Shown here in pieces: positions 17,071-25,323 of a stretch of DNA of 64,000 nucleotides (within the stretch, counting starts at the first letter, position 1; the number at the start of each line of letters is the position of its first letter). Source of the stretch: an uncultured bacterium (GTDB lineage Bacteria > Bacillota > Clostridia > Lachnospirales > Lachnospiraceae); assembly GCA_947243845.1 (NCBI GenBank), contig CAMXIF010000006.1:1-64000 (forward strand). The letters are read 5' to 3'. A program made the position numbers and the translations under genes. Below the pieces are notes generated by a model that saw only the letters and a program-made list of their open reading frames with translations, was not told where the DNA came from and did no database searches.

Positions 17071-17253
17071 TTAATCTTCAGATGACCAAATTGTCTCGCC
17101 GCCCAAAATAATGTGGTCAATCGTTCCTATATTAATGGATGTCTCATAATGTCCTTCCTGAAAGAAGGGAGATACGAGTACTTTCCTGGCATTCATATAT
17201 AAGATGCTGCCATCCTGATGATACCGAAAACCTCGAAGCAAATAATTAATAGC
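17071..17253 (-). other. 60-codon open frame continuing after the nucleotidyltransferase stop
   Basis: Directly after the TAA of the nucleotidyltransferase gene the same frame stays open for 60 codons (...LLRGFRYHQDGSILYMNA ... GGETIWSSED, then TAA). The composition is protein-like. There is no ATG start, only ATT or TTG near the GGGAGGT that ends the upstream gene. It may be the remnant of another gene or a readthrough extension. No family is recognised. Confidence 0.3.
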
Positions 17254-18288
17254 TTACCTCCCTAAATAATCTGTAACAAACTCGTCCACACCTGGAAAAT
17301 GCTTAACTGCTATTCCTGCTGTCTTATATACTGCTTCGTATTGTTGTAAACAGGCATCAAATAAACTGACGTTGTTCTCTAAACAATCCGGATCATACGC
17401 TTCCATAATATTATAAGTTCCTATGGCGGCCTCCGATGAAATCTCTGCAAACATATACTGCAAATTGCACATATTCATGAAAGATGTAAATACATTGTTC
17501 TGTTCAGCTGCCTCTTCTACCTTGTTTCTCCAGTTTGAATACATTTCTTCGTAAGTACCGGAAAGGCTTTCTGAAGGCTCTTCTTTATCTTTCTCTTGTT
17601 TCAAGTATCCTTCCGCATATAAAAGAAGGCTCTTTGACAAGGCTCTTAACTCCAAAACATCTTTACTTGAAGCTATGCCCTTTAAGTTATCAACAAAACC
17701 CGCTTCAATAGGCAAGACTGCTAATTCTTCAAGCATTCTTTTTGTGCTGCGCTTAAAATATCTTCCATGAAAAAGCATAATCGCATCCATAAGGAAACAC
17801 ATTACCCCAAATGCATCCAAGCGTACCTGTCCTAATTCCTCATGTAAATAGGCATTGGCATAAGATATTTTTGCTTTGTCCACCAATTCATTCACTCTTT
17901 GGAAACGTTCCTCCGATGCCAGAAACCGTTTAGTCTGTTCTCGTAATTTACACAGTTCATCATAAGCTTCCTGGTTTTTAATATACACGATCTTGGAATC
18001 CATCAACTTGGATATCTGGGCATGATGACATGCGGCATCATATCTAAGCCCATCCCAGTTTGTACAATATATGTCATAACCAACTTTACTGTCATCTAAG
18101 ATAAAGCCCGTACCAAGCTGCCATCCCGCATCGTCCTGAATAAGTATGAGCAAATCTAAATCTGATTTTTCGTACTCGTCTCCTGTAGCAGCCGAACCAT
18201 ATATTCCTATAAAAGCCAACGAATCAGGACAACCTTTCTCCGCTTTTTCTATCACTGCATTCATTATTTTATGATTCACCTGTTTCAC
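17254..18288 (-). CDS. Nucleotidyltransferase-domain protein
   Basis: A 344-aa protein with the pol-beta superfamily core near residues 25-50, GIYGSAATGDEYEKSDLDLLI (G-S followed by D-x-D metal ligands), then a long helical region typical of substrate-binding or HEPN-like domains. Such proteins adenylylate aminoglycosides or other targets, but specificity cannot be assigned. The start is a GTG with GGAGA seven bases upstream. It lies in the accessory strip with other small transferases. Confidence 0.82.
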   Translation of the reverse strand: MKQVNHKIMNAVIEKAEKGCPDSLAFIGIYGSAATGDEYEKSDLDLLILIQDDAGWQLGTGFILDDSKVGYDIYCTNWDGLRYDAACHHAQISKLMDSKIVYIKNQEAYDELCKLREQTKRFLASEERFQRVNELVDKAKISYANAYLHEELGQVRLDAFGVMCFLMDAIMLFHGRYFKRSTKRMLEELAVLPIEAGFVDNLKGIASSKDVLELRALSKSLLLYAEGYLKQEKDKEEPSESLSGTYEEMYSNWRNKVEEAAEQNNVFTSFMNMCNLQYMFAEISSEAAIGTYNIMEAYDPDCLENNVSLFDACLQQYEAVYKTAGIAVKHFPGVDEFVTDYLGR

Positions 18289-18413
18289 AATTATATCTCC
18301 GTTCTATGCATTGTGTTCTTAGTTTCAATTCTATAAACCGCAAACACTATATTTCTATTGTGCGGTTATCCGAAAACATATTGCGTCCGTCTTTCCCCGA
18401 ACCCTCTCACAAA

Positions 18414-19115
18414 TTATAGGGCATTCCAAATAAAACAAAAAGCGAAGACACAGCCCCAGGCATTCCCGGTCTGCCTTTTTACAAGCAGCATGCCATAAAT
18501 TGCCAAAAAGGTCGTGACAATCTCAACCATGCCCCAGAAAGATATGTTGATTGCATGAAACAGTACGCAAAAGACTGCACAGGTAATGGCCCCGTAATCC
18601 AGCCAAATGTTTTGAGGCGGGTACCTCTTATTGATTTTCTCGCAGATTACGGCATAATTGAATCCCTCAAAAAATCCCCACACGAGAGCAATAAGCGCCA
18701 TCCCCAATATGGCAAGAGGAATCCCGCCCGCGATCACATCATCAGTGACTAAAATACTGAATGGCCGATAACCGTTCATCTGACCCGAAATAACCAGGTA
18801 ACAGATATAAGGAATAAAGGATAAGATAGTCCCTGCAACGGCTTTCACCACATTGGTCTTTCTCAATCCGTATGCCGTAAATCTTTCTTTTCTCAAAATG
18901 CAAACAACCGTAATCCCAAGTCCGGCTATTCCAAATTGAACTCCTGCGTTGACCAACAGCCGAGGAATGACAGAAACTTCCGTATTGGTGACGAAAGTTC
19001 TTAACTGGTTGCCCTTAAATGCATAGCAAAAGAAAACAGCCAAAGTGACAAATGCTATCACCCATAAATCAATCTCTGTCTTTTTCTGCTCTGCTGTCAA
19101 TTCTGGCTTATCCAT
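18414..19115 (-). CDS. CPBP/Abi-like integral membrane protein (degenerate motifs)
   Basis: A 233-aa polytopic protein with about seven hydrophobic segments. The middle has WGFFEGFNYAVICEKINKRYP, where CPBP proteases normally have EExxxR, then CVLFHAINISFWG resembling the second motif (FxxxH) and a C-terminal CFIWNAL. The first motif has only one Glu, so protease activity is doubtful. The ribosome binding site AGGAG is well placed. A role as a membrane chaperone-like or immunity protein is possible but inferred only from the fold. Confidence 0.55.
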   Translation of the reverse strand: MDKPELTAEQKKTEIDLWVIAFVTLAVFFCYAFKGNQLRTFVTNTEVSVIPRLLVNAGVQFGIAGLGITVVCILRKERFTAYGLRKTNVVKAVAGTILSFIPYICYLVISGQMNGYRPFSILVTDDVIAGGIPLAILGMALIALVWGFFEGFNYAVICEKINKRYPPQNIWLDYGAITCAVFCVLFHAINISFWGMVEIVTTFLAIYGMLLVKRQTGNAWGCVFAFCFIWNAL

Positions 19116-19274
19116 GTTGTTTCTCCTGTATCACATATTATATCTGTAAACCGTCATCTTTGCATTTAAATCACGTTTTTCTTTTTTCAATTACAACAAC
19201 TTTACGCCTGGTCCCATTGCCAAATTCTGCACTTTTAATATTTTTGTCCGACCCTTCTACGCTCTCCATTTTCG

Positions 19275-19640
19275 CTACCGCATTGGTGTTCCCACTTCAA
19301 TCAGATTGCCATCCGGATCATAAAAGCGGATGATTTTCTGTCCCCAACTGTGCGTCATCAGTTTATTAACATATTGAATAGCTGGATACAATTCTTCCAG
19401 TTTCTGAACAAACGCTTCTATCTCACTCTCTTCAAAATATAACTCACAGGAATTGCTCTTTGGAATAATATCCTTCCCTAAAAACCCCTTCCAGATTTTT
19501 TCATCCTGCAGTACCAGGCCTTCTGTCAAAATCATGTTACCCTCATGATCCAACACTGTCTCGAGACCAAACAGGTCATGATAAAACTGCTTTGATTTTT
19601 GGATATCCTTCACAACAATCAAAATATTCTTTAATTTCAT
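19275..19640 (-). CDS. VOC-family (glyoxalase/bleomycin-resistance fold) protein
   Basis: A 121-aa single VOC domain: MKLKNILIVVKDIQKSKQFYHDLFGLETVLD at the start, then a short C-terminal betaalphabetabetabeta ending KIIRFYDPDGNLIEVGTP, the usual metal-ligand Glu strand. These dimeric proteins act as isomerases, dioxygenases or drug-binding resistance proteins; the function of this one is not inferable. It is isolated by short gaps from a CPBP-like gene and a SUFU pseudogene. Confidence 0.88.
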   Translation of the reverse strand: MKLKNILIVVKDIQKSKQFYHDLFGLETVLDHEGNMILTEGLVLQDEKIWKGFLGKDIIPKSNSCELYFEESEIEAFVQKLEELYPAIQYVNKLMTHSWGQKIIRFYDPDGNLIEVGTPMR

Positions 19641-19685
19641 CTGCCCTATCCCTTCCTCTTTCTACTTTCAGATAACCGGTTCTCT

Positions 19686-19974
19686 CTAATAATCTGTTAC
19701 ATCAGAACCAATTTTTTCATATAGAGCCGCAACGGTTATCTCACGGTTCCTGATCGCAACTAATTCAGCGTCTGTTGCTCCGATAAATGCAACAAAATCA
19801 AATGCCCTCTAATGGATCATTTCCTCCAAATTGCCAGTTCATCAACGTCCCATAGTGTTTGGGAGCCTTTTGCGTTGGATATATGTTTTCACATGCAGCA
19901 GTTATCGCATCCCAGCCAACTGCCTGGACTTCTTCTTTCTATACTTCTGCTTTGCTTTCTGTTTTCTTTTTCAA
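19686..19974 (-). pseudogene. Suppressor-of-fused (SUFU) domain protein, degraded
   Basis: Not in the ORF track. Reading 19974 downward gives LKKKTESKAEV, an in-frame TAG (19939-19941), then KEEVQAVGWDAITAACENIYP and APKHYGTLMNWQFGGNDPLEG, the typical N-terminal part of bacterial SUFU proteins (GWDAI, KHYG, GGxDPLxGI). After a deletion the frame changes and FDFVAFIGATDAELVAI, the C-terminal part, continues to a TAG at 19686. So the gene has a nonsense codon and an out-of-frame internal deletion. SUFU proteins are often immunity proteins in polymorphic toxin systems; no toxin is visible here. Confidence 0.75.
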
Positions 19975-19978
19975 TTTG

Positions 19979-20542
19979 TCAACTATTCCCGTCTCTATCC
20001 TTCTCCTTTGCAATTTTATCTGCCGATTGTATAAATTCCGGCGTTTTTGACCAGTATTTGATTCCCCAGTTTTCAAAATTCCACTCTTCCATATAATCAT
20101 TACATTCAAAATCAATGTAATAGAGCACTCCCTCTTGTACCACAAAATTTGTCGGGAAATAATCTATATTTGTATGCGCCTCATATAATAAAGCGCACAT
20201 ATTACGGAGCTGGTCTGTATAGGACGGTTTCATTTTATCCTGTAAAATCAGCTCATAGATTGTATCACCCGCAATAAACTCTTTCAAAATACGTTCCTGT
20301 TTGGCATCCACCTCAAGCAGGACGGGCATTGTAATCCCAATCGCTCTTAACCTCTCATAATCATGTACTTCTGCTTCTACTTTATTTCCAAACTGATAGT
20401 AATCACAGGGTTCATGATGAATCTGCTTCAAAACATATTGCTTGTCTCCATCGGCTGCCAAATAAGAATAGCCGCCTTTTCCCTTGCCTAATAACTTAAT
20501 AATCCTGTATTCTTTTCCATTTACAGTCATATTATTGCCCAT
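19979..20542 (-). CDS. Minimal protein-kinase-like phosphotransferase
   Basis: A 187-aa compact kinase-like fold. The Gly-rich loop is LLGKGKGGYSYLA, the Lys is in YVLKQIHHE, the catalytic-loop equivalent is HTNIDYFPTNFVV (Asp and Asn conserved), and the metal-binding motif is DFEC where kinases have DFG. It lacks most of the C-lobe, similar to RIO/aminoglycoside-kinase-like small proteins of Firmicutes. It could phosphorylate a small molecule or be a pseudokinase. Its start follows the GNAT stop by nine bases, so these two genes form an operon; the SUFU remnant follows directly. Confidence 0.7.
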   Translation of the reverse strand: MGNNMTVNGKEYRIIKLLGKGKGGYSYLAADGDKQYVLKQIHHEPCDYYQFGNKVEAEVHDYERLRAIGITMPVLLEVDAKQERILKEFIAGDTIYELILQDKMKPSYTDQLRNMCALLYEAHTNIDYFPTNFVVQEGVLYYIDFECNDYMEEWNFENWGIKYWSKTPEFIQSADKIAKEKDRDGNS

Positions 20543-20551
20543 ATCATCATC

Positions 20552-21016
20552 TTAGTCCTTCTCAAGCTTTATCTGCTTCTTATAAATCCTAGACGGCTCA
20601 CCGCCCATATCATTCATCATCCGGTAAAACTCACATCCGTACTTTTCATATAAACCGGTATGATTGGTTGATATATAGATTTCTTTTACTTTGTCGGCTG
20701 TGGCAATCTTTTCAATTTCTGCAAACAATTTTCCCAGATAATGATGCCCCCTATACTGTGGAAACGTATAGGCAAACCCAATCCAGGGTGTCAGCTCAGT
20801 AGGCTGTATATCATCTTTTTCCGCATAGGTGCAGAATGAAATAAGCTCCTCATCTTCTGTAAGCATCAGCACTTTGGATGTTTCGCCCACGACTTCTTTG
20901 AACCTATCTTCACTGAGCAGTTCATATAAAAACGCCCCTGCACTCCAATCACATTTCTGAATCTTTGCTAACCAATACTCTTTACGTTCACAACTAAAAT
21001 ATTCTATTACCTGCAT
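20552..21016 (-). CDS. GNAT-family N-acetyltransferase
   Basis: A 154-aa acetyltransferase. The acetyl-CoA loop is FAYTFPQYRGHHYLGKLF near residues 88-105, followed by EIYISTNHTGLYEKYGCEFYR, a standard GNAT C-terminal half. The GAGG ribosome binding site is at good spacing. The terminal segment GGEPSRIYKKQI resembles GNATs of the N-acetyltransferase group found near resistance genes, but no substrate can be named. It is co-oriented and nearly contiguous with the kinase-like gene. Confidence 0.85.
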   Translation of the reverse strand: MQVIEYFSCERKEYWLAKIQKCDWSAGAFLYELLSEDRFKEVVGETSKVLMLTEDEELISFCTYAEKDDIQPTELTPWIGFAYTFPQYRGHHYLGKLFAEIEKIATADKVKEIYISTNHTGLYEKYGCEFYRMMNDMGGEPSRIYKKQIKLEKD

Positions 21017-21165
21017 CTTTTCCTCATCTTTCTAGAACAACAAGGTTAACTTTCTTCCACACGCAACTCCCAGTACGCAAAAACAAACGCTCAACGCGAT
21101 ATAAACACCTCCCATACAATAGGAAAACTCATAACTACCACTCTCTTCGTTTTACCCGCCCCAAT

Positions 21166-21750
21166 TTATCTATTCTCCCTCATGACCCGGCAGGGATTGC
21201 CATAGGCTATGGTATTGCCCGGAATATCTTTAGTGACAACGCTTCCCGCCCCAATCACCACATTATCTCCTATCGTAACGCCCGGCATGATAATCACACC
21301 TCCGCCAATCCACACATTGTTGCCAATGATAACCGGCGCTGTCTGTGTTTTACAAAACGCAAAAGAACCATCTTCCTTCGGTTCTCCAAACCGATCCAGC
21401 GCATTGGTCGGATGAAAAGCCGTATAAATCTGCACATTCGGTGCAATGAGTGCATTGTCTCCAATGCGGATGACATTATCATCTAAAAAAGTACAATTCA
21501 TATTTACTTCACAGTTATTGCCAAAATAAATGTTATTGCCATAGTCAGCAAAAAACGGCGCCGTTATCCAAAGATTATCACCCTTGCCGCCCAACAGTTC
21601 CTGCAGAATCTGTTCTTTTCGCTCCGCGTCTGCAGAATCCGTATGATTGTAATCCCTCACCAAATCTTTTGCCTTGTGCCATTGTGTCAGTAGCTCTTTG
21701 TCACCACAGTCATAAAGCTGTCCTGCCAGCATTTTTTCTCTCTCAGTCAT
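21166..21750 (-). CDS. Maltose/galactoside O-acetyltransferase-type LbH enzyme
   Basis: At 194 aa it is the full length of the Maa/LacA family. The N-terminal Mac domain is MTEREKMLAGQLYDCGDKEL. The left-handed beta-helix follows, with hexapeptide repeats such as NCTFLDDNVIRIGDNALIAPNV and the catalytic His in TAFHPTNA, ending VVTKDIPGNTIAYGNPCRVMRE. It acetylates sugars or related alcohols with acetyl-CoA. A good AAAGGTGAG ribosome binding site precedes it. It is a stand-alone gene in the accessory strip. Confidence 0.93.
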   Translation of the reverse strand: MTEREKMLAGQLYDCGDKELLTQWHKAKDLVRDYNHTDSADAERKEQILQELLGGKGDNLWITAPFFADYGNNIYFGNNCEVNMNCTFLDDNVIRIGDNALIAPNVQIYTAFHPTNALDRFGEPKEDGSFAFCKTQTAPVIIGNNVWIGGGVIIMPGVTIGDNVVIGAGSVVTKDIPGNTIAYGNPCRVMRENR

Positions 21751-21795
21751 ATAGTCTCACCTTTTCTTCTACCTTACCAATCAAATGGGAAGTAA

Positions 21796-22131
21796 CTAAA
21801 ACGAATAGCCTGTCCCCTGGGAAAACAATAAACCGTCTGTCAATTCAACCCGCAGGATAATGGTATTTTCATCCTCGAAATTATTATGCCCGTTGTCTAT
21901 CCATGCTGCAAAGGCTCTTTTTAACTTATCCGCGATTGCCTGGTTATCTGCAATCTGTCTCATCTTGTTGGAGAGTGCATAGGTAATGATGTAAAAAGCG
22001 CCGTCTTCATAATAGGCATCAACATTGCGCACACAAGGTATGCCGTTTTCTACTGTCGCAAGCGCAAGGATGGTATCTTTTCCGAAACGCTCCGTCATAA
22101 TCTGCTCCATTTCTTGATTTAGCTTTATCAT
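21796..22131 (-). CDS. PPOX-fold (pyridoxamine 5'-phosphate oxidase-like) protein with internal deletion
   Basis: The protein reads EMEQIMTERFGKDTILALATVENGIP ... FYIITYALSNKMRQIADNQ and then AIADKLKRAFAAWIDNGHNNF ... LTDGLLFSQGTGYSF. From memory of this Lachnospiraceae family, members are about 135-140 aa and carry roughly 25 residues (VAI..GxWF.. G .. GY..) between those two blocks. Here they are joined in frame at 111 aa. The lost part holds core strands and flavin contacts, so the product may not fold normally. The ribosome binding site is intact. Confidence 0.7.
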   Translation of the reverse strand: MIKLNQEMEQIMTERFGKDTILALATVENGIPCVRNVDAYYEDGAFYIITYALSNKMRQIADNQAIADKLKRAFAAWIDNGHNNFEDENTIILRVELTDGLLFSQGTGYSF

Positions 22132-22188
22132 TGTGGGTCTCCTTCTTTAAAGATACGTTTATATGTTCAACGACTCTTTCCCAACCTC

Positions 22189-22977
22189 TTATTTCACAAC
22201 CCGAAGTTCCGCAATCGCCATGTAATGCAGTATATCAAATTCCGCTGGCGCTATTTGGGCAAGTAATTTCAGATGTTCCTGTTCCCATGCTATAATCTCT
22301 GCCTCTGCAAGGGATGCCCCGATGCCCCGGCATGCCTTCATTCTGCCATGCCATCCCTCTCTGGTAAAATGAACCTTTATGGGAGTTTCTTCCCTGTAAA
22401 CCAGTTCAAACTTTTCCTGATATTCCTCCGGTATGATAATCGGATGGATGGTCTCACCCGCACCACTCCAGACTGGATTATATTGCAGGACAAGCTGTTC
22501 ACTCGTATCTGCGATCTTGTCCTCAAAAGGCAGCCACGCCATATATAATAAAAGCAGCCTCCCGTCCGGCTTTAGCATGCGATAAAGCACAGGCGCAGTC
22601 CTTTTATGATCGAAATAAAAGAAACACTGACAGGCCGTAACCACATCAAATGAGTTCTCCGGAAAATCCACCTCTTCCGCAGCTGTCACAAAATAAATGA
22701 TTTCCATGTCCTCCGAAAGTTTTTTCGCCTGCTCAATCTGCTCCCTGGAAATATCCGTTCCCGTCCAGCGTGCTCCATACCGATACAGATTTCGTGGAAG
22801 CACCCCGGTTCCTGTGCCGATATCCAAAACATTCTGACCACTCCTGCACAGATTCCGTCCGATAATCTTATCGTAAAACTCCTGCGGATAAACATCCCGG
22901 AATCTGGCATAATCGGCTGAAGTCCTGCCCCAGTCAAACGCTCTGCCGCCGTCTATGTTTCTGTTCGTTATGTTCAT
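22189..22977 (-). CDS. Class I SAM-dependent methyltransferase
   Basis: A 262-aa methyltransferase with motif I VLDIGTGTGVLPRNLYRYG (about residues 50-68), motif II TGTDISREQIEQA and a post-motif segment FDVVTACQCFFYFDH. This is the UbiE/methyltransf_11 type. The substrate is unknown. The ribosome binding site GGAGAG is close to the ATG. It lies between the PPOX-like gene and a CPBP protease gene on the same strand. Confidence 0.88.
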   Translation of the reverse strand: MNITNRNIDGGRAFDWGRTSADYARFRDVYPQEFYDKIIGRNLCRSGQNVLDIGTGTGVLPRNLYRYGARWTGTDISREQIEQAKKLSEDMEIIYFVTAAEEVDFPENSFDVVTACQCFFYFDHKRTAPVLYRMLKPDGRLLLLYMAWLPFEDKIADTSEQLVLQYNPVWSGAGETIHPIIIPEEYQEKFELVYREETPIKVHFTREGWHGRMKACRGIGASLAEAEIIAWEQEHLKLLAQIAPAEFDILHYMAIAELRVVK

Positions 22978-22999
22978 ATCTCTCCTTCCATGTCAAGCC

Positions 23000-23854
23000 T
23001 CAAGCTCCACATCCGTCCACCTTCCGGAACCGCCTTTCCATCATGATACAGCCAACTGCAACTGCAAGCAAAATCACACACACCACCGGCGTAAATATTA
23101 TTTCCTGTAAACGTTTTGCATACGCCGTAATATACACCGCCAGATTGGCCGTCATATGAAAGCAGAAAGGCACGGCAAACCGGCCGCTTCTCTCATACAG
23201 ATAGGCCATCAAGACTCCCATGCACCCGCCGTATACACCCTGCACCATATTGCCGTGGAAAGCGCCAAAGAAAAGGCCTGATGCCAGGATTGCAAGAACC
23301 GGGCCGTAAAGACGTCTCATCCGATTGAAAATCACACCGCGAAAGACCACCTCCTCCGCCAAGGGCGAAACCAGACCATAAAGTATCAGTCCCACCACAA
23401 AAGCCACCCCATACTGTCTGTCAGCCACCTCCTGATATGTCTGGGAACTGTCTGCAAATCCTGCCAATGTCAGTAGGATATTAAGTCCCAAAGAAGAAGC
23501 AAATGCAACAACCACAGTAAACAGTATTTCTTTGACCAGACATTGCCCGCCCTTTTCCTGATCATTCATGCTGCCTCGCAGCCCAAGTTCCCTCTTTAAC
23601 ATGGGAAATATCGGCAAAATGCCGAGCAACATACCGAGTCCTCCCGTCACACCAGCCACGGTAGCCGCCTGCTCCGTCATAAAACTTCGGTATGCCTCAT
23701 TCTTGCTTTTCATCAGCGCTTCCTGCAAAAAAGTAAGGATAATATACGCCGCGCTGTAGGCCAAATAATACAATAGATAAGGGAGCAATACTTCCCATGC
23801 CTTTTGGAGGGAATTCTGTCCTTCTGTACCGCTTTCAACATTCTTTGTTCTCAT
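23000..23854 (-). CDS. CPBP-family intramembrane metalloprotease
   Basis: I choose the ATG at 23854 (MRTKNVESG), which has AAGGAGGG at ideal spacing; the track start is 63 bases further up and has none. The protein (284 aa) has about eight hydrophobic segments and all CPBP motifs: LAEEVVFRGVIFNRM (EExxxR), FFGAFHGN and FCFHMTANLA. These are Rce1-like prenyl-protease relatives; in bacteria they are linked to bacteriocin self-immunity or membrane-protein processing. The substrate is unknown. Confidence 0.88.
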   Translation of the reverse strand: MRTKNVESGTEGQNSLQKAWEVLLPYLLYYLAYSAAYIILTFLQEALMKSKNEAYRSFMTEQAATVAGVTGGLGMLLGILPIFPMLKRELGLRGSMNDQEKGGQCLVKEILFTVVVAFASSLGLNILLTLAGFADSSQTYQEVADRQYGVAFVVGLILYGLVSPLAEEVVFRGVIFNRMRRLYGPVLAILASGLFFGAFHGNMVQGVYGGCMGVLMAYLYERSGRFAVPFCFHMTANLAVYITAYAKRLQEIIFTPVVCVILLAVAVGCIMMERRFRKVDGCGA

Positions 23855-23987
23855 AATACCCTCCTTATCGATTCTGGCATATTCATCCTTAAATTTATGA
23901 TCCTGCGATAGCCCCATATAGATGAGGCATCCGGCCCGTCATATAGTTCACATCATCAGAGTCCAGAAATCATATCCGGGCGACACT

Positions 23988-24707
23988 TCAGATGCCCTGC
24001 TGCAATGTTTTCCCCAGTTCTTCCACTGTCTCTACAATCACGTCCGCGCCCGCTTTGGTCAACTCCTCTGGCAGTGCATACCCATAGGTAACCCCTATAG
24101 AAGCAATATGATACTCCTTGGCGCCTTCCACATCAAATCGGCGGTCTCCTACCATGACTACTGCATCATGATATTCCCCATCATATTCTTCCACCGTTTG
24201 ACTTTTGGTCCTCCCGTCCATTATTTCCTGAAATAATTTTTCCGGCAGAAGGCATCTGAGCGCCTCCTCCACCACTTCTTCCTTCTTCGTACGGGTGCCG
24301 TCCAGGCCACTCCCCACGATCACATCAAAATACGTCTGCAGACCAAAATGTTCCAGAATCCGCTCCACAAAGATCTCCGGCTTGCTGGATGCCACTGCCA
24401 GTTTCTTTCCGAAAGCCTTCAATTCTGCCAGGAGTTTCTCCACCCCCGGATAAACCTCGTTCTCAAAAATACCCACCGTACTGAAACGCTCCCTATAATA
24501 GCCAATCGCTCTTTGTCCCTGTTCTTCATCAAACTCATAAAATTCATGAAAACTGTCCAAAAGAGGTGGGCCGATGAACGATTCCAGTTTATCAAGATCC
24601 GGCTCCTCAATCCCCATTCTGCGCAGGGCATATTGCACACACCTGGTAATACCGGGTTTAGAATCTGTCAGTGTGCCGTCTAAATCAAACAAAATATATT
24701 CGTACAT
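23988..24707 (-). CDS. HAD-superfamily hydrolase, phosphoglycolate phosphatase type
   Basis: A 239-aa HAD subfamily IA protein. Motif I is FDLDGTLTDSKPG with the nucleophile Asp, motif II is VASSKPE, and motif III/IV is VMVGDRRFDVEGA. A helical cap covers about residues 18-85 (ESFIGPPLLDSFHEF). There is a slightly long insert before motif IV (MDGRTKSQTVEEYDGEYHD). The family dephosphorylates small phosphate esters such as phosphoglycolate or pyrophosphate-like substrates. The gene starts 14 bases after the stop of the MetH-activation-like gene, so the two are probably one operon. Confidence 0.9.
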   Translation of the reverse strand: MYEYILFDLDGTLTDSKPGITRCVQYALRRMGIEEPDLDKLESFIGPPLLDSFHEFYEFDEEQGQRAIGYYRERFSTVGIFENEVYPGVEKLLAELKAFGKKLAVASSKPEIFVERILEHFGLQTYFDVIVGSGLDGTRTKKEEVVEEALRCLLPEKLFQEIMDGRTKSQTVEEYDGEYHDAVVMVGDRRFDVEGAKEYHIASIGVTYGYALPEELTKAGADVIVETVEELGKTLQQGI

Positions 24708-24721
24708 AATCTCCTGTCTCT

Positions 24722-25318
24722 TTATCCAAATATCCGCTGATAACCGTATGTAAGGTTTCCTTTTCTATGGATACATCTCGTGTGACTGCACGTACTGCAC
24801 AGATCACAAAAGGCTGCCTTCCTGCTGTCTGTCAGTGTTGTATAGAAGGCTGCCGTTTTCCTGGGCATGAGCATATAGGCCTGATTATAAGAAATTTCTG
24901 CCGGTTCTAATATGCCAAACATCTCTTCTATCTCTTCGAGAGGCACCCGGTCTCCCAAAAAATCGAAACCATTCATCCACAATCCATAATAATGATAGAT
25001 TTTTTCTGCGGCCTGTTCATAGGCGTTTTTCAAAAGTTCCATGGCAATGCATTCTATCATGTATGCTCCCGACAGATGCCCTGCTGTGGTATATTCTTCT
25101 TGTAAATCATCCACCCCTGCTCCCAGCGTCACCAAAACCGCCAGCCTGGACTCCTCCTGCGGGCTTTTGGGCGCAAAATATACTACAGAATCTATCTTTT
25201 GGTCAAGCTGCTTTGTCAGAGAATGCAATAAAGCTTTGTCCTTTTCCTGAAAATGATAATGAGACAGGATCAGCGAATATGTGTTTTCTGTTATGTATGG
25301 CTCCAGTGTCTCTCGCAT
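24722..25318 (-). CDS. MetH activation-domain-like protein (cobalamin-dependent methyltransferase reactivation)
   Basis: About 198 aa from ATG 25318 (MRETLEPYI), which has AAAGGTGAG upstream; the track start is a GTG three codons earlier. The stretch AVLVTLGAGVDDLQEEYTTAGHLSGAYMIECIAMELL resembles the vitamin B12-dependent methionine synthase activation domain, as does ISYNQAYMLMPRKTAA. The end carries CDLCSTCSHTRCIHRKGN, a Cys pattern shared with stand-alone activation proteins of Clostridia. It would bind S-adenosylmethionine and support reductive methylation of an inactive corrinoid. The assignment rests on pattern similarity only. Confidence 0.55.
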   Translation of the reverse strand: MRETLEPYITENTYSLILSHYHFQEKDKALLHSLTKQLDQKIDSVVYFAPKSPQEESRLAVLVTLGAGVDDLQEEYTTAGHLSGAYMIECIAMELLKNAYEQAAEKIYHYYGLWMNGFDFLGDRVPLEEIEEMFGILEPAEISYNQAYMLMPRKTAAFYTTLTDSRKAAFCDLCSTCSHTRCIHRKGNLTYGYQRIFG

Positions 25319-25323
25319 CTGCC

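Noticed and set aside
21017-21165. Possible membrane-protein tail frame (…GGVYIALSVCFCVLG…) between GNAT and acetyltransferase genes
   Set aside because: Only about 39 codons without a good start or recognisable family; too weak to call.
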